A stretch of DNA of 14,503 bases, from positions 1 through 14,503 of the forward strand of contig JADLDQ010000105.1 of the NCBI GenBank assembly GCA_020846575.1, in the 5' to 3' direction. The notes under the pieces are model-generated. The model made no database searches. It worked only from the letters and a program-made list of their open reading frames with translations, and was not told the DNA's origin. Below are positions 7,401 through 13,771 of the stretch, one piece after another. The DNA comes from Burkholderiales bacterium (GTDB taxonomy: Bacteria; Pseudomonadota; Gammaproteobacteria; Burkholderiales; SG8-39). Each line of letters starts with the position of its first letter. The stretch's first letter is position 1. The translations under genes and the position numbers were made by a program.

Positions 7401-7694
7401 ATGAAGCCGTTTCGGTGGAATCCTGAAAAGAACGAGGCGCTCACGGCGGATCGCGGCGTATCCTTCGAACGGATTGCCGTCGCAATCGAATCCGGCGGAC
7501 TCCTGGACGTTCTGGCCCATCCGAACCAGGAGAAGTATCCGCGGCAGAAGATCCTGTTGGTGGCAGCGGATGGGTACGTGTACCTGGTTCCCTTCGTCGA
7601 AGGGGATGAATACTTTTCCCTCAAGACCATTATCCCAAGTCGCAAGGCGACCAGGGACTACCTGAAGCCAGAGGTGCAGGATGACGAAGATTGA
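7401..7694 (+). CDS. BrnT-like toxin (type II TA module)
   Basis: A 97-residue protein resembling the BrnT/DUF497 ribonuclease-toxin family. It has an N-terminal FRWNPEKNEALTADRGVSFE (4-23) where BrnT proteins have the F-W-D-P-x-K...GVSFEEA pattern, hydrophobic strands KILLVAADGYVYLVPFV, and a C-terminal IPSRKATRDYL matching the ISARKATRxE region. It is a variant group that pairs with a CopG/RHH antitoxin instead of canonical BrnA. It is expected to cut RNA and halt growth when the antitoxin is lost. No clear Shine-Dalgarno precedes the ATG. The toxin comes first and overlaps the antitoxin by 14 bases, the usual BrnTA order. Activity is inferred from family only. Confidence 0.8.
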   Translation: MKPFRWNPEKNEALTADRGVSFERIAVAIESGGLLDVLAHPNQEKYPRQKILLVAADGYVYLVPFVEGDEYFSLKTIIPSRKATRDYLKPEVQDDED

Positions 7695-8010
7695 TGCCTA
7701 CGAACTGGAAATTCTCAGCGCCTTCGAGAAAGGCAAGCTGAAGTCCGTAGCAACGAAGGCTGAGCTTGCACGATTCAAGGCCGCTGCCCGCGCGACCGGG
7801 ATCAAGGATCGGCGGGTCAATATTCGTCTTTCCTCGGGTGATCTGAGCGATATTCAGGCCAAGGCCCTGGAAGAGGGTGTCCCATACCAGACGCTGATCG
7901 CCAGCGTGTTGCACAAGTACGTTACGGGTCGTTTGGCTGAGCGTTCCGCGCCCGCGTCCCTGCAGGGCATTCGCCGAGCACCGAAGGGTCGAGTTACATC
8001 AGCCAAGTGA
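7681..8010 (+). CDS. CopG/ribbon-helix-helix antitoxin of the BrnT-like pair
   Basis: 109 residues. The N-terminal part (MTKIDAYELEILSAFEKGKL) is the toxin-neutralising region seen in the CopG-antitoxin family paired with such toxins. The central segment KDRRVNIRLSSGDLSDIQAK, then ALEEGVPYQTLIASVLHKYV, is a typical ribbon-helix-helix: a beta strand (VNIRLS) and two helices, with the GVPYQTLI turn. It would dimerise, bind its own promoter and repress the pair. The C-terminal 20 residues are basic and probably disordered. GAGG sits six bases before the ATG. Translation is likely coupled to the toxin through the 14-base overlap. Confidence 0.85.
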   Translation: MTKIDAYELEILSAFEKGKLKSVATKAELARFKAAARATGIKDRRVNIRLSSGDLSDIQAKALEEGVPYQTLIASVLHKYVTGRLAERSAPASLQGIRRAPKGRVTSAK

Positions 8011-8032
8011 TCGTTCGGTGGTGCGCGAAGAC

Positions 8033-8113
8033 GCTCAACAGGCGCTTGCACCGGACGCTCCACCAGCGGCCCTTCGCTTGCCGGTTTCGCGCCGGTGAAG
8101 CGGAACGTCATGC
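8033..8113 (+). other. attC-like recombination site, downstream copy
   Basis: It starts with GCTCAAC (8033-8039), a perfect fit to the R'' consensus RYYYAAC. CGCTTGCACCGG (8043-8054) then pairs with CCGGTGAAGCG (8092-8102) over 11 base pairs with a single unpaired G at 8048, the extrahelical base that sets attC orientation. After the stem comes CGGAACGTCATGC, whose last seven bases (8107-8113) are two changes from GTTRRRY. Total length of about 81 bases is normal for attC. It lies 22 bases after the antitoxin stop, where a cassette's attC belongs. The decayed R' box suggests it is old. Confidence 0.55.
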
Positions 8114-8169
8114 CGCAACAAGATCACCTCTGTCCTGCGGGTCCTGGGCGTCCTTGAATTCCTCGACGG

Positions 8170-8295
8170 ATGAAGGTCCGTGAGGCGTTGCGAATGCCCA
8201 ACGACAATGGCTGGTTCGTTCCCCCGATCCAGATCTGCGTTTCGGGCCTCCAGGGCTCCCCCGGCCAGCGCAAGAGAAGGGTGTTACGTCGATGA
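8170..8295 (+). pseudogene. hicA-like toxin gene fragment
   Basis: The ATG at 8170 opens MKVREALRM then NDNGWFV, closely matching the HicA N-terminus (MKVREVLKLLEKDGWxLV). The frame then loses all similarity and stops after 41 residues. The essential GSHxxF segment with the catalytic His is missing. A +1 frame from about 8225 (R-S-R-S-A-F-R) faintly resembles the lost RGSHRQFRH region, suggesting a small indel followed by decay. No intact hicB follows. It begins 57 bases past the second attC-like site, in the same orientation as the TA pair, where a following cassette gene would be. Confidence 0.4.
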
Positions 8296-8540
8296 GTGCA
8301 AGGTACGCAACGCCGCGCCCGCGGGTATTACCGTGAAAGTACGGGCAATCCACTCTCCCGGCAGCCGCCGGGCATTGGCTTCCCCGTGACTCGCTCGCGG
8401 CGCCTGCGAAGCGCTTGCGGCCACGCCGTGTCCGGCACGGGATGGCAGAAGAGCGGCGTCTCGCGGTGTCGAGCACCGCTCGGTCCGGGCTGGCGATTGC
8501 CCGCGCGAACCCCCGAGTCTGCCCCGGCTGCCCGCCCGGC

Positions 8541-10727
8541 TCAGGCCGGTGCGAGCTTCGCGTACTCCAGCGCCAGCCACTTCATCCCCTGGCGGCCGAA
8601 GTTGACCTGCAGCCGCGCGTCGCTGCCCGAGCCCTCGGCGCTCACGATCACGCCCTGGCCGAACCTGGCGTGCACCACCGACTGGCCGATGCGAAAGCCG
8701 TGACCGGGGTCCCTGGCGCGCGGCGCTCGCTGCAGCGGCTCCGTCCAGGCGTTGCGCTCCGGCAGCGCGGCGCCGAGCCGCGGGGTCAGCCACTTCAGCA
8801 GAGCGCCGGGAACCTCGTCGAGGAAGCGCGAGGCGATGTTGTAGCGCGTCTGGCCGTGAAGGAGGCGCGTCTGGGCGAACGAGAGGTACAGCCGGGTCCT
8901 GGCGCGGGTGAGCGCCACGTACATCAGGCGCCGTTCCTCCTCCAGTCCGTCGTCCTCGGACACGCTCTGCTCGTGGGGGAACAGGCCCTCTTCCAAGCCG
9001 GTGATGAACACCGCCTGGAATTCCAGCCCCTTGGCGGAGTGCACCGTCATCATCTGCAGCGCGTCGGCGCCCTCGGCAGCCTGATTCTCGCCGGACTCCA
9101 GCGCCGCGTGCGCGAGGAAGGTGGCGAGATCGTTCGCCTCCTCTTCCTGCACGAAGGCGGCCGCCGCGTTGACCAGTTCCAGCAGGTTCTCCACCCGGTC
9201 CGCGCCGTCGCGCTCGGCGCGGTAGTGAGCGAGAAGCCCGCTCCTGTCCAGGACCGCGTCCACGATCTCCGGGAGCGGCAGCTTCGCGGTCTCGCCGCGC
9301 AGCGTCTCGATCATGCGCACGAAGCCCGAAAGGGTCGCTCCCGCCTTGCCCGGCAGCGAGGCGGCGGCGCCGTACAGGCTCGTGCCCTGCTTCGAGGCGG
9401 CCTCCTGGAGCTGCTCCAGCGTGCGCGCGCCGATGCCGCGCGCGGGGAAGTTCACGATGCGCAGGAACGCACCGTCGTCCTCCGTGCTCGCGGCAAGGCG
9501 CAGGTAGGCGAGCGCGTGCTTGATCTCCATGCGCTCGAAGAAGCGCAGGCCGCCGTAGACGCGGTAGGCGATTCCCTGGGAGAACAGCGCGTGCTCCAGG
9601 ATGCGCGACTGCGCGTTGGAGCGGTACAGCACCGCGATCTCGCGCAGCGGCAGGCCGTCCCGCGCCAGCCCCTGGACCTCCTCGCCCACCCAGCCGGCCG
9701 CCCGGGCGTCGCTCGCCGCGTCGACCACGCGCAGGGGCTCGCCTTCGCCGGCCGAGGTCCAGAGGTTCTTGCCCAGCCGCCGCCGGTTGTGGGAGATGAG
9801 CGCGTTCGCAGCCGCGAGGATGTTGCCGTGCGAGCGGTAGTTCTGCTCCAGCCGGATGACGTTGGGCACCTCGAACTCGCGCTCGAAATCGGACATGTTG
9901 CCGACGTTGGCGCCGCGGAAGCGGTAGATCGACTGGTCGTCGTCGCCCACCGCGAACAGCGCCGTCGCCGGCAGCATCGAGGAATCCGCGCCGCCCGCGG
10001 GTGCACGCAGACTGCCACCGTGGCCCGCCAGGAGTTTTAGCCAGCGGTACTGCAGGCGGTTGGTGTCCTGGAACTCGTCCACCAGAACATGGCGGAAGCG
10101 CGACTGGTAGTGCGAGCGCAACGGCTCGTTGCGCTGCAGGAGCTCGTAGCTGCGCAGCAGCAGTTCGGCGAAATCGACCACGCCTTCCTTCCTGCACTGC
10201 TCCTCGTAGGCCGCATAGAAGTCCACCCCGCGCCGCGCGAACTCATCGGCTACCTCGAGCTGCGAGGGCCGGCGGCCCTCCTCCTTCGCCGCGTTGATGA
10301 AATATTGCACCTCGCGCGCCGGGAAGCGCGCTTCGTCGGCGTTCAGGCTCTTCAGCACGCGCTTGACCGCGGCGAGCTGGTCCTGCGCATCCAGTATCTG
10401 GAACAGCTGCGGCAGTCCCGCCTCCTGGTGGTGGGTGCGCAGCAGCCGGTTGCACACGCCGTGGAAGGTTCCGACCCACATGCCGCGCACGTTGATCGGC
10501 AGCATCGCCGAGATGCGCGTGAGCATCTCGCGCGCCGCCTTGTTGGTGAAAGTGACCGCGAGCAGCCCGCTGGGGGATACACTGCCCGTCTGAATCAGCC
10601 AGGCGATGCGGGTGGTGAGCACGCGCGTCTTGCCCGAGCCGGCGCCGGCGAGGATGAGCGCATGCTCGCTCGGCAGGGTGACCGCCGCGAGTTGTTCGGG
10701 GTTGAGGTTCTCCAGCAGCGGCGCCAT
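8541..10727 (-). CDS. uvrD: DNA helicase II UvrD (SF1A)
   Basis: ATP-dependent 3'-5' helicase of nucleotide excision and mismatch repair. It is 728 residues (E. coli UvrD 720) with all SF1 motifs in order: Walker A AGAGSGKT (27-34), TFTNKAAREM (59-68), motif II VDEFQDTN (216-223), motif III GDDDQSIYRFRGA (261-273), motif IV QNYRS (295-299), motif V MTVHSAKGLEFQAVFITGLE (560-579) and motif VI EEERRLMYVALTRAR (596-610). The C-terminal tail GQSVVHARFGQGVIV followed by a WLALEYAKL end is the UvrD/PcrA interaction domain, so this is not Rep. An insertion-like stretch of about 18 residues (236-254, Gly/Ala/Ser-rich) precedes motif III. I chose the ATG at 10727 because LLENLNPEQLAAV follows directly. 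In-frame ATGs about 19 residues upstream exist but add a non-conserved tail. Confidence 0.96.
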   Translation of the reverse strand: MAPLLENLNPEQLAAVTLPSEHALILAGAGSGKTRVLTTRIAWLIQTGSVSPSGLLAVTFTNKAAREMLTRISAMLPINVRGMWVGTFHGVCNRLLRTHHQEAGLPQLFQILDAQDQLAAVKRVLKSLNADEARFPAREVQYFINAAKEEGRRPSQLEVADEFARRGVDFYAAYEEQCRKEGVVDFAELLLRSYELLQRNEPLRSHYQSRFRHVLVDEFQDTNRLQYRWLKLLAGHGGSLRAPAGGADSSMLPATALFAVGDDDQSIYRFRGANVGNMSDFEREFEVPNVIRLEQNYRSHGNILAAANALISHNRRRLGKNLWTSAGEGEPLRVVDAASDARAAGWVGEEVQGLARDGLPLREIAVLYRSNAQSRILEHALFSQGIAYRVYGGLRFFERMEIKHALAYLRLAASTEDDGAFLRIVNFPARGIGARTLEQLQEAASKQGTSLYGAAASLPGKAGATLSGFVRMIETLRGETAKLPLPEIVDAVLDRSGLLAHYRAERDGADRVENLLELVNAAAAFVQEEEANDLATFLAHAALESGENQAAEGADALQMMTVHSAKGLEFQAVFITGLEEGLFPHEQSVSEDDGLEEERRLMYVALTRARTRLYLSFAQTRLLHGQTRYNIASRFLDEVPGALLKWLTPRLGAALPERNAWTEPLQRAPRARDPGHGFRIGQSVVHARFGQGVIVSAEGSGSDARLQVNFGRQGMKWLALEYAKLAPA

Positions 10728-10753
10728 GGGTTCGGTGTGCGGAAATGTCGGCG

Positions 10754-10759
10754 ATTTTA
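10754..10759 (-). promoter_or_regulatory. Possible -10 element for uvrD
   Basis: TAAAAT on the minus strand (five of six matches) lies 26 bases before the uvrD ATG, in the 84-base gap shared with the divergent methyltransferase. No convincing -35 was found at 16-18 bases. Confidence 0.3.
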
Positions 10760-10811
10760 CCGCGCGGTCCCGATGAGGCATCATTCGCCGATCACCCGGA
10801 GGCGCGTTTCC

Positions 10812-11705
10812 ATGCGCAAGCCATGCACCGATGCCGAGGCCGCGGCGCGGTCCGAGAACCACGGGCCGGCCCTGCGCTCGCGGCGCGCGTTCATCGCCGC
10901 GCTGCCGCTCATCGCCGCCGCGCCGGCGCTGCGGGCGCAGGCGCCGGCGCCTGAGCCGGAACTGGGCACGCCGGGCAAGGACGCCGGCTGGATTCCGACG
11001 CCCACCGGCATGGTCGAGGCGATGCTGGAACTGGCGGGCGTTACCAAGTCCGACTACGTCGTCGACCTCGGCTCGGGCGACGGCCGCATTCCCATCCTCG
11101 CCGGCAAGCTGTTCGGATCGCAGGCCCTGGGGATCGAGCTGAACGGCGACCTCGTGGCCTACTCCATCCAGGAGGCGAAGCGCGCCGGGGTCGCCGATCG
11201 CGTGCAGTTCATCCGCGGCGACATCTTCGCGACGGATTACTCCAGGGCGACGGTGATCACGCTGTTCATGACGCCCAGCGTGCTGCGGCGGCTGCGCCCC
11301 AAGCTCCTGGCGATGAAACCGGGCACCCGTATCCTGTCCTACCTGTTCGCCCTGGAGGAGTGGGAGCCCGACGAGTGGGCGTGGAGCGAGGGCATGCACG
11401 GCATGCTGTGGGTGGTGCCGGCCAGCGCGGGCGGCCACTGGCAGGTCCGCACCGTCGGCGCGAGCCCCTCGAGCTACGCCCTGCGCCTCGCCCAGCGCTT
11501 CCAGAAGATCGACGGCGCGGTCCGGATCGGCGGCGCGGACCGCCCGCGGTGGGACGCGACGCTGCGCGGCGAGCGCATCCGTTTCACCGCGCTGGAGGGC
11601 GAGCGCCGCCACGACTTCACCGGCACGGTGGCCGGCGACGGCATGGCGGGACTGCTGCACGTGACCGGGGAGCCGCAGCGGCAGTGGATTGCGTCGCGGG
11701 CGTGA
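10812..11705 (+). CDS. Class I SAM-dependent methyltransferase with Tat signal peptide
   Basis: 297 residues; GGAGG (10798-10802) lies nine bases before the ATG. The N-terminus carries a twin-arginine signal: SRRAFIAALP (23-32), a hydrophobic stretch and RAQA (41-44) as a likely cleavage site. The rest is a Rossmann methyltransferase: motif I VVDLGSGDGRIPI (about 78-90), an acidic end to the second strand (GIELNGD), and RGDIFATDY as the adenine-contact region. The middle TPSVLRRLRPKLLAMKPGTR matches the post-motif region of small-molecule methyltransferases. A C-terminal part of about 100 residues is not one I recognise. An exported methyltransferase is odd because SAM is cytoplasmic; Tat would export it folded, perhaps with ligand. 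Similar exported methyltransferases occur in betaproteobacteria, without known substrate. Confidence 0.8.
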   Translation: MRKPCTDAEAAARSENHGPALRSRRAFIAALPLIAAAPALRAQAPAPEPELGTPGKDAGWIPTPTGMVEAMLELAGVTKSDYVVDLGSGDGRIPILAGKLFGSQALGIELNGDLVAYSIQEAKRAGVADRVQFIRGDIFATDYSRATVITLFMTPSVLRRLRPKLLAMKPGTRILSYLFALEEWEPDEWAWSEGMHGMLWVVPASAGGHWQVRTVGASPSSYALRLAQRFQKIDGAVRIGGADRPRWDATLRGERIRFTALEGERRHDFTGTVAGDGMAGLLHVTGEPQRQWIASRA

Positions 11706-11710
11706 CCGCA

Positions 11711-11732
11711 GCGCCGGCCCGCGATCCGGCGC
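11711..11732 (+). terminator. Hairpin after the methyltransferase gene
   Basis: GCGCCGG (11711-11717) and CCGGCGC (11726-11732) form a perfect seven-pair stem with an eight-base loop, starting five bases past the methyltransferase stop. No T-run follows, so it is either a weak terminator or an mRNA-stabilising 3' structure. Confidence 0.35.
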
Positions 11733-11791
11733 GGACCACGGACCCACCCTTCTGGCTGTACCGAACCGCCCGCGCAACCAGGGAGGACATC

Positions 11792-12760
11792 GTGAAAAAG
11801 ACAGTCTGGATGCTCCTTTGCCTGGCGGCTTTCTGCCTGCCGGCGGCGGCGCAGAGCTACCCTGCCAAGACCATCCGGCTCATCGCGCCGTTCGGTCCGG
11901 GCAGCGGCGCCGACCGCTCCGGCAGGTTCTACGCCGACCTCCTCGCCAGGCAGCTCGGCGTGCCGGTGGTGGTCGAGAACCGCGCGGGCGCGAGCGGCGC
12001 GGTGGGCGCGGTGTACGTGAAGAACCAGCCGGCGGACGGATACACCGCGCTCATCGCGGGCTGGTCAGCCCAGTCGGTCAATCCCATCGTGATCGAGGAC
12101 CTGCCCTACGACCCGATAAGAGACTTCAGGCCGGTGTGCGGTCTGACGCGAAGCCCCCTGGGCTTGTACGTGCCGGTCAATTCGAAGATTCAGAGCCTCG
12201 CGGAACTGGTGTCCGCCGCGAAGAGCAGCAAGCAGGGACTGAACGTGGGTACGATCTCCCAGGGGCAGGAGATCGTGCTCGCCTGGTTCGCCCAACTGTC
12301 GGGCGGCCGGTTCGTCAATGTCCCGTACAAGAACAGCGGGCAGATGGTCACCGATGCGGTGGGCGGCCAGGTGGACATGGCGATCGAAAACGTGCCCTCC
12401 ATGACCGCCCTGGTGCGATCCGGCAAGATCCGCATGCTGGCCACCACCGCGGAGAACCGCCATCCCTCCCACCCGGACGTACCTACGGTCCGGGAGAGCG
12501 GCTACGCGGAACTGGTGAACTACGGCTGGTCGGGTCTGTACGTGCACGCCGACACTCCCGAGGCCATCGTGTCGGTGCTGGCCGATGCCATGAAGAAGAC
12601 GCTCGCATCGCCCGAGTCGCAGGCGTTCGCCCGCAAGGTCGGCTCCGAGGTGATGACGTTCGGACCCGCGGAGATGCGCAAGTACGAAGCCGACCAGCTG
12701 GCGAATTTCCGGCGTATCGCCAAGGCAGCCGGCATCAAGAGCGAGAAGCGCGGAAACTGA
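11792..12760 (+). CDS. Bug/TctC-family tripartite tricarboxylate transporter substrate-binding protein
   Basis: Periplasmic solute receptor that captures a small carboxylate. The GTG at 11792 has GGGAGG seven bases upstream and gives 322 residues, the usual length. A Sec signal peptide is clear: MKKTVWMLLCLAAFCLPAAA, cleaved before QSYPAKT. Family motifs follow: YPAKTIRLIAPFGPGSGADR (the first ligand-contact loop), VVVENRAGASGAVGA, ADGYT, FVNVPYKNSGQMVTDAVGGQ (the second loop), VRSGKIRMLATTAENR and PTVRESGY. In this family the ligand is bound by main-chain and water contacts, so the substrate cannot be read from sequence. No TctA/TctB membrane partners are in the window; many Bug receptors are orphans. 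The downstream MaoC genes suggest the ligand is catabolised as a CoA ester. Confidence 0.93.
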   Translation: MKKTVWMLLCLAAFCLPAAAQSYPAKTIRLIAPFGPGSGADRSGRFYADLLARQLGVPVVVENRAGASGAVGAVYVKNQPADGYTALIAGWSAQSVNPIVIEDLPYDPIRDFRPVCGLTRSPLGLYVPVNSKIQSLAELVSAAKSSKQGLNVGTISQGQEIVLAWFAQLSGGRFVNVPYKNSGQMVTDAVGGQVDMAIENVPSMTALVRSGKIRMLATTAENRHPSHPDVPTVRESGYAELVNYGWSGLYVHADTPEAIVSVLADAMKKTLASPESQAFARKVGSEVMTFGPAEMRKYEADQLANFRRIAKAAGIKSEKRGN

Positions 12761-12769
12761 GCCGCACTC

Positions 12770-12801
12770 CTGCCTGTGCCCGGGCCGTTGCGGGCGGGCA
12801 G
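12770..12801 (+). other. Hairpin between the Bug receptor gene and the MaoC genes
   Basis: CTGCCT and GCCCG (12770-12782) pair with CGGGC and GGGCAG (12791-12801). This gives about 11 pairs with a two-base bulge and a loop of eight, starting nine bases after the receptor stop. There is no T-run. Such a structure could protect the receptor mRNA or partly stop transcription, so that the receptor is made in excess over the enzymes. Confidence 0.4.
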
Positions 12802-12826
12802 CCACCGGCGCCAGGAAGCACGCAAC

Positions 12827-13288
12827 ATGTCAGGGGAACTGCCGCTCTACGATTGGGAACGCGCCGCCGCCGGGCACGAGGCGAGCCCGGTCACGGTGGA
12901 GATTACCGTGGACAGTATCCGCCGGTACGCGTCCGCCCTGCGCGACGACAACCCGGCCTTCGATCCGGCATCCGGCAGGCCGCTCGGCGTGCCGCCGGTG
13001 CTGGTCAGGGTGTATGCGCCCTTGCGGCGGCGGGAACTCGTGGCCGAGCAGGGCGCGCGCTATCCCGAGCACCCCACGCCCGCGGTGCGCTGGCACTGCC
13101 GGGTGCTGCGGCCCCTGCACGCCGGCGAGCGCATCACCAGCGTCACCCGGGTTTGCGACAAGTACCTGAGGAACGGCCGCCACTTCCTGGAGTGGGAGGT
13201 CCAAGCGCGCCGCGACGCGCACACCGTGGCCGTCTTCCGCTACGTGAATCTCTGGGATCGCGGGCGCCCCGAGGACCGCCATCGATGA
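12827..13288 (+). CDS. MaoC-like hot-dog protein, pair 1 member A (FAS1-like dehydratase half)
   Basis: 153 residues, AGGAAG nine bases before the ATG. A single hot-dog domain resembling the N-terminal half of double hot-dog hydratases. LPLYDWERAAAGHEA leads into the hydratase motif region RDDNPAFD (39-46), where the usual His of GDxNPxH is Phe45 while the Asp (D40) is kept. The C-terminal end RHFLEWEVQARRDAHTVAVF then RYVNLWDRGRPED is closely parallel to the third gene of the cluster, its paralogue. The segment after the motif is about ten residues shorter than in that paralogue, removing part of the overhang loop. It is likely a structural or regulatory subunit of a heteromer with the next gene, whose start overlaps by four bases (ATGA). 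Confidence 0.75.
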   Translation: MSGELPLYDWERAAAGHEASPVTVEITVDSIRRYASALRDDNPAFDPASGRPLGVPPVLVRVYAPLRRRELVAEQGARYPEHPTPAVRWHCRVLRPLHAGERITSVTRVCDKYLRNGRHFLEWEVQARRDAHTVAVFRYVNLWDRGRPEDRHR

Positions 13289-13758
13289 GCGCGCCAGCGC
13301 AACCCGCGCGCGCGGCCGATGTCCGGGCCGGCGACGCCCTGCCGGCGCGGCGCTGGACGGTCACCCGCGACGACATCGAGGCCTTCGGCGAGTTCCTCTA
13401 CCCGGCGACGGCCGACAACCCGCAGCGCAAGGGCAATCCCCACATCGACGAGGAATACGCCAGGCGCAGCATCTACGGCGCGCTGTTCGTGGACGGAAAC
13501 CACACCGTGGCGCTGCTGTGCCGGATGGCCGCCGACTGGCTGCCCTCGGGGGCGCTGGCGTACGGCGAGTACGAAGTCGATTTCAGGTTTCCGAACCCGG
13601 TGCGCGTCGGCGACGAGATCCGCTTCGCCGGCCGCGTGACCGGCACGGCCCCGCGGGAGGGCCGTGATCGCGTGACGCTGGAGATGATCGCCCACAACCA
13701 GGCCGGCAAGGTGGTCGCTGCCGGCACGATTACCACCGTGCTTCCCGCCTCGAGCTGA
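13285..13758 (+). CDS. MaoC-like dehydratase, pair 1 member B (likely catalytic half)
   Basis: 157 residues, starting in an ATGA overlap with member A. A single hot-dog domain of the MaoC type: RWTVTRDDIEAFGEFL (the strand and helix before the active site), then ADNPQRKGNPHIDEEYARRS (43-62), with a catalytic-type His53 and an Asp44 ahead of it. The canonical GDxNPxH is interrupted by a short insertion, so the family motif is altered rather than standard. ALFVDGNHTVALL replaces the usual GxxAHGM..A helix. PVRVGDEIRFAGRVTG is the typical central strand pair. It is probably the active partner of member A in a (de)hydratase acting on an enoyl-CoA; the substrate is unknown. Confidence 0.8.
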   Translation: MSAPAQPARAADVRAGDALPARRWTVTRDDIEAFGEFLYPATADNPQRKGNPHIDEEYARRSIYGALFVDGNHTVALLCRMAADWLPSGALAYGEYEVDFRFPNPVRVGDEIRFAGRVTGTAPREGRDRVTLEMIAHNQAGKVVAAGTITTVLPASS

Positions 13759-13771
13759 AAAGGAATCCAGG

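Larger units (their letters stand above)
7345..8113 (+). mobile_element. Putative integron gene cassette carrying a toxin-antitoxin pair
   Basis: The segment between the R'-like boxes of the two attC-like sites contains only the two overlapping TA genes, both in the orientation expected for cassette genes (attC downstream). It is visibly less GC-rich than the surrounding metabolic genes. No integrase or attI is visible in the window, so if real it is a remnant array of the CALIN type. An 11-base direct repeat, GTTCGGTGGTG, occurs at 7358-7368 and 8013-8023, just inside both ends. Confidence 0.45.
8011..8540. other. Accessory gap between the TA pair and uvrD
   Basis: 530 bases with no intact gene. 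From left to right it holds one copy of the 11-base direct repeat (8013-8023), the better attC-like site (8033-8113), a hicA-like fragment (8170-8295) and a hairpin CCCGGC-AGCC-GCCGGG at 8357-8372 with no T-run. The last 170 bases up to the uvrD stop show nothing I can assign. No third attC-like site was found. Confidence 0.55.

Noticed and set aside
8292..8335. Start of a hicB antitoxin gene (MSARYA...)
   Set aside because: The frame closes after 14 codons and the resemblance to HicB (M-x-R-Y-A) is too short to support.
8296..8540. Possible third attC-like site after the hicA fragment
   Set aside because: Several short inverted repeats exist (for example 8357-8372), but none shows the bulged G arm, the R boxes or the right spacing.
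10089..10811. Plus-strand extension ahead of the methyltransferase
   Set aside because: It is antisense to uvrD. The Shine-Dalgarno at 10798-10802 and the Tat signal fix the start at 10812.
10728..11777. Minus-strand N-terminal extension of uvrD (about 350 extra residues)
   Set aside because: It is antisense to the clear methyltransferase gene, has shadow-type composition, and UvrD family homology begins at the ATG at 10727.
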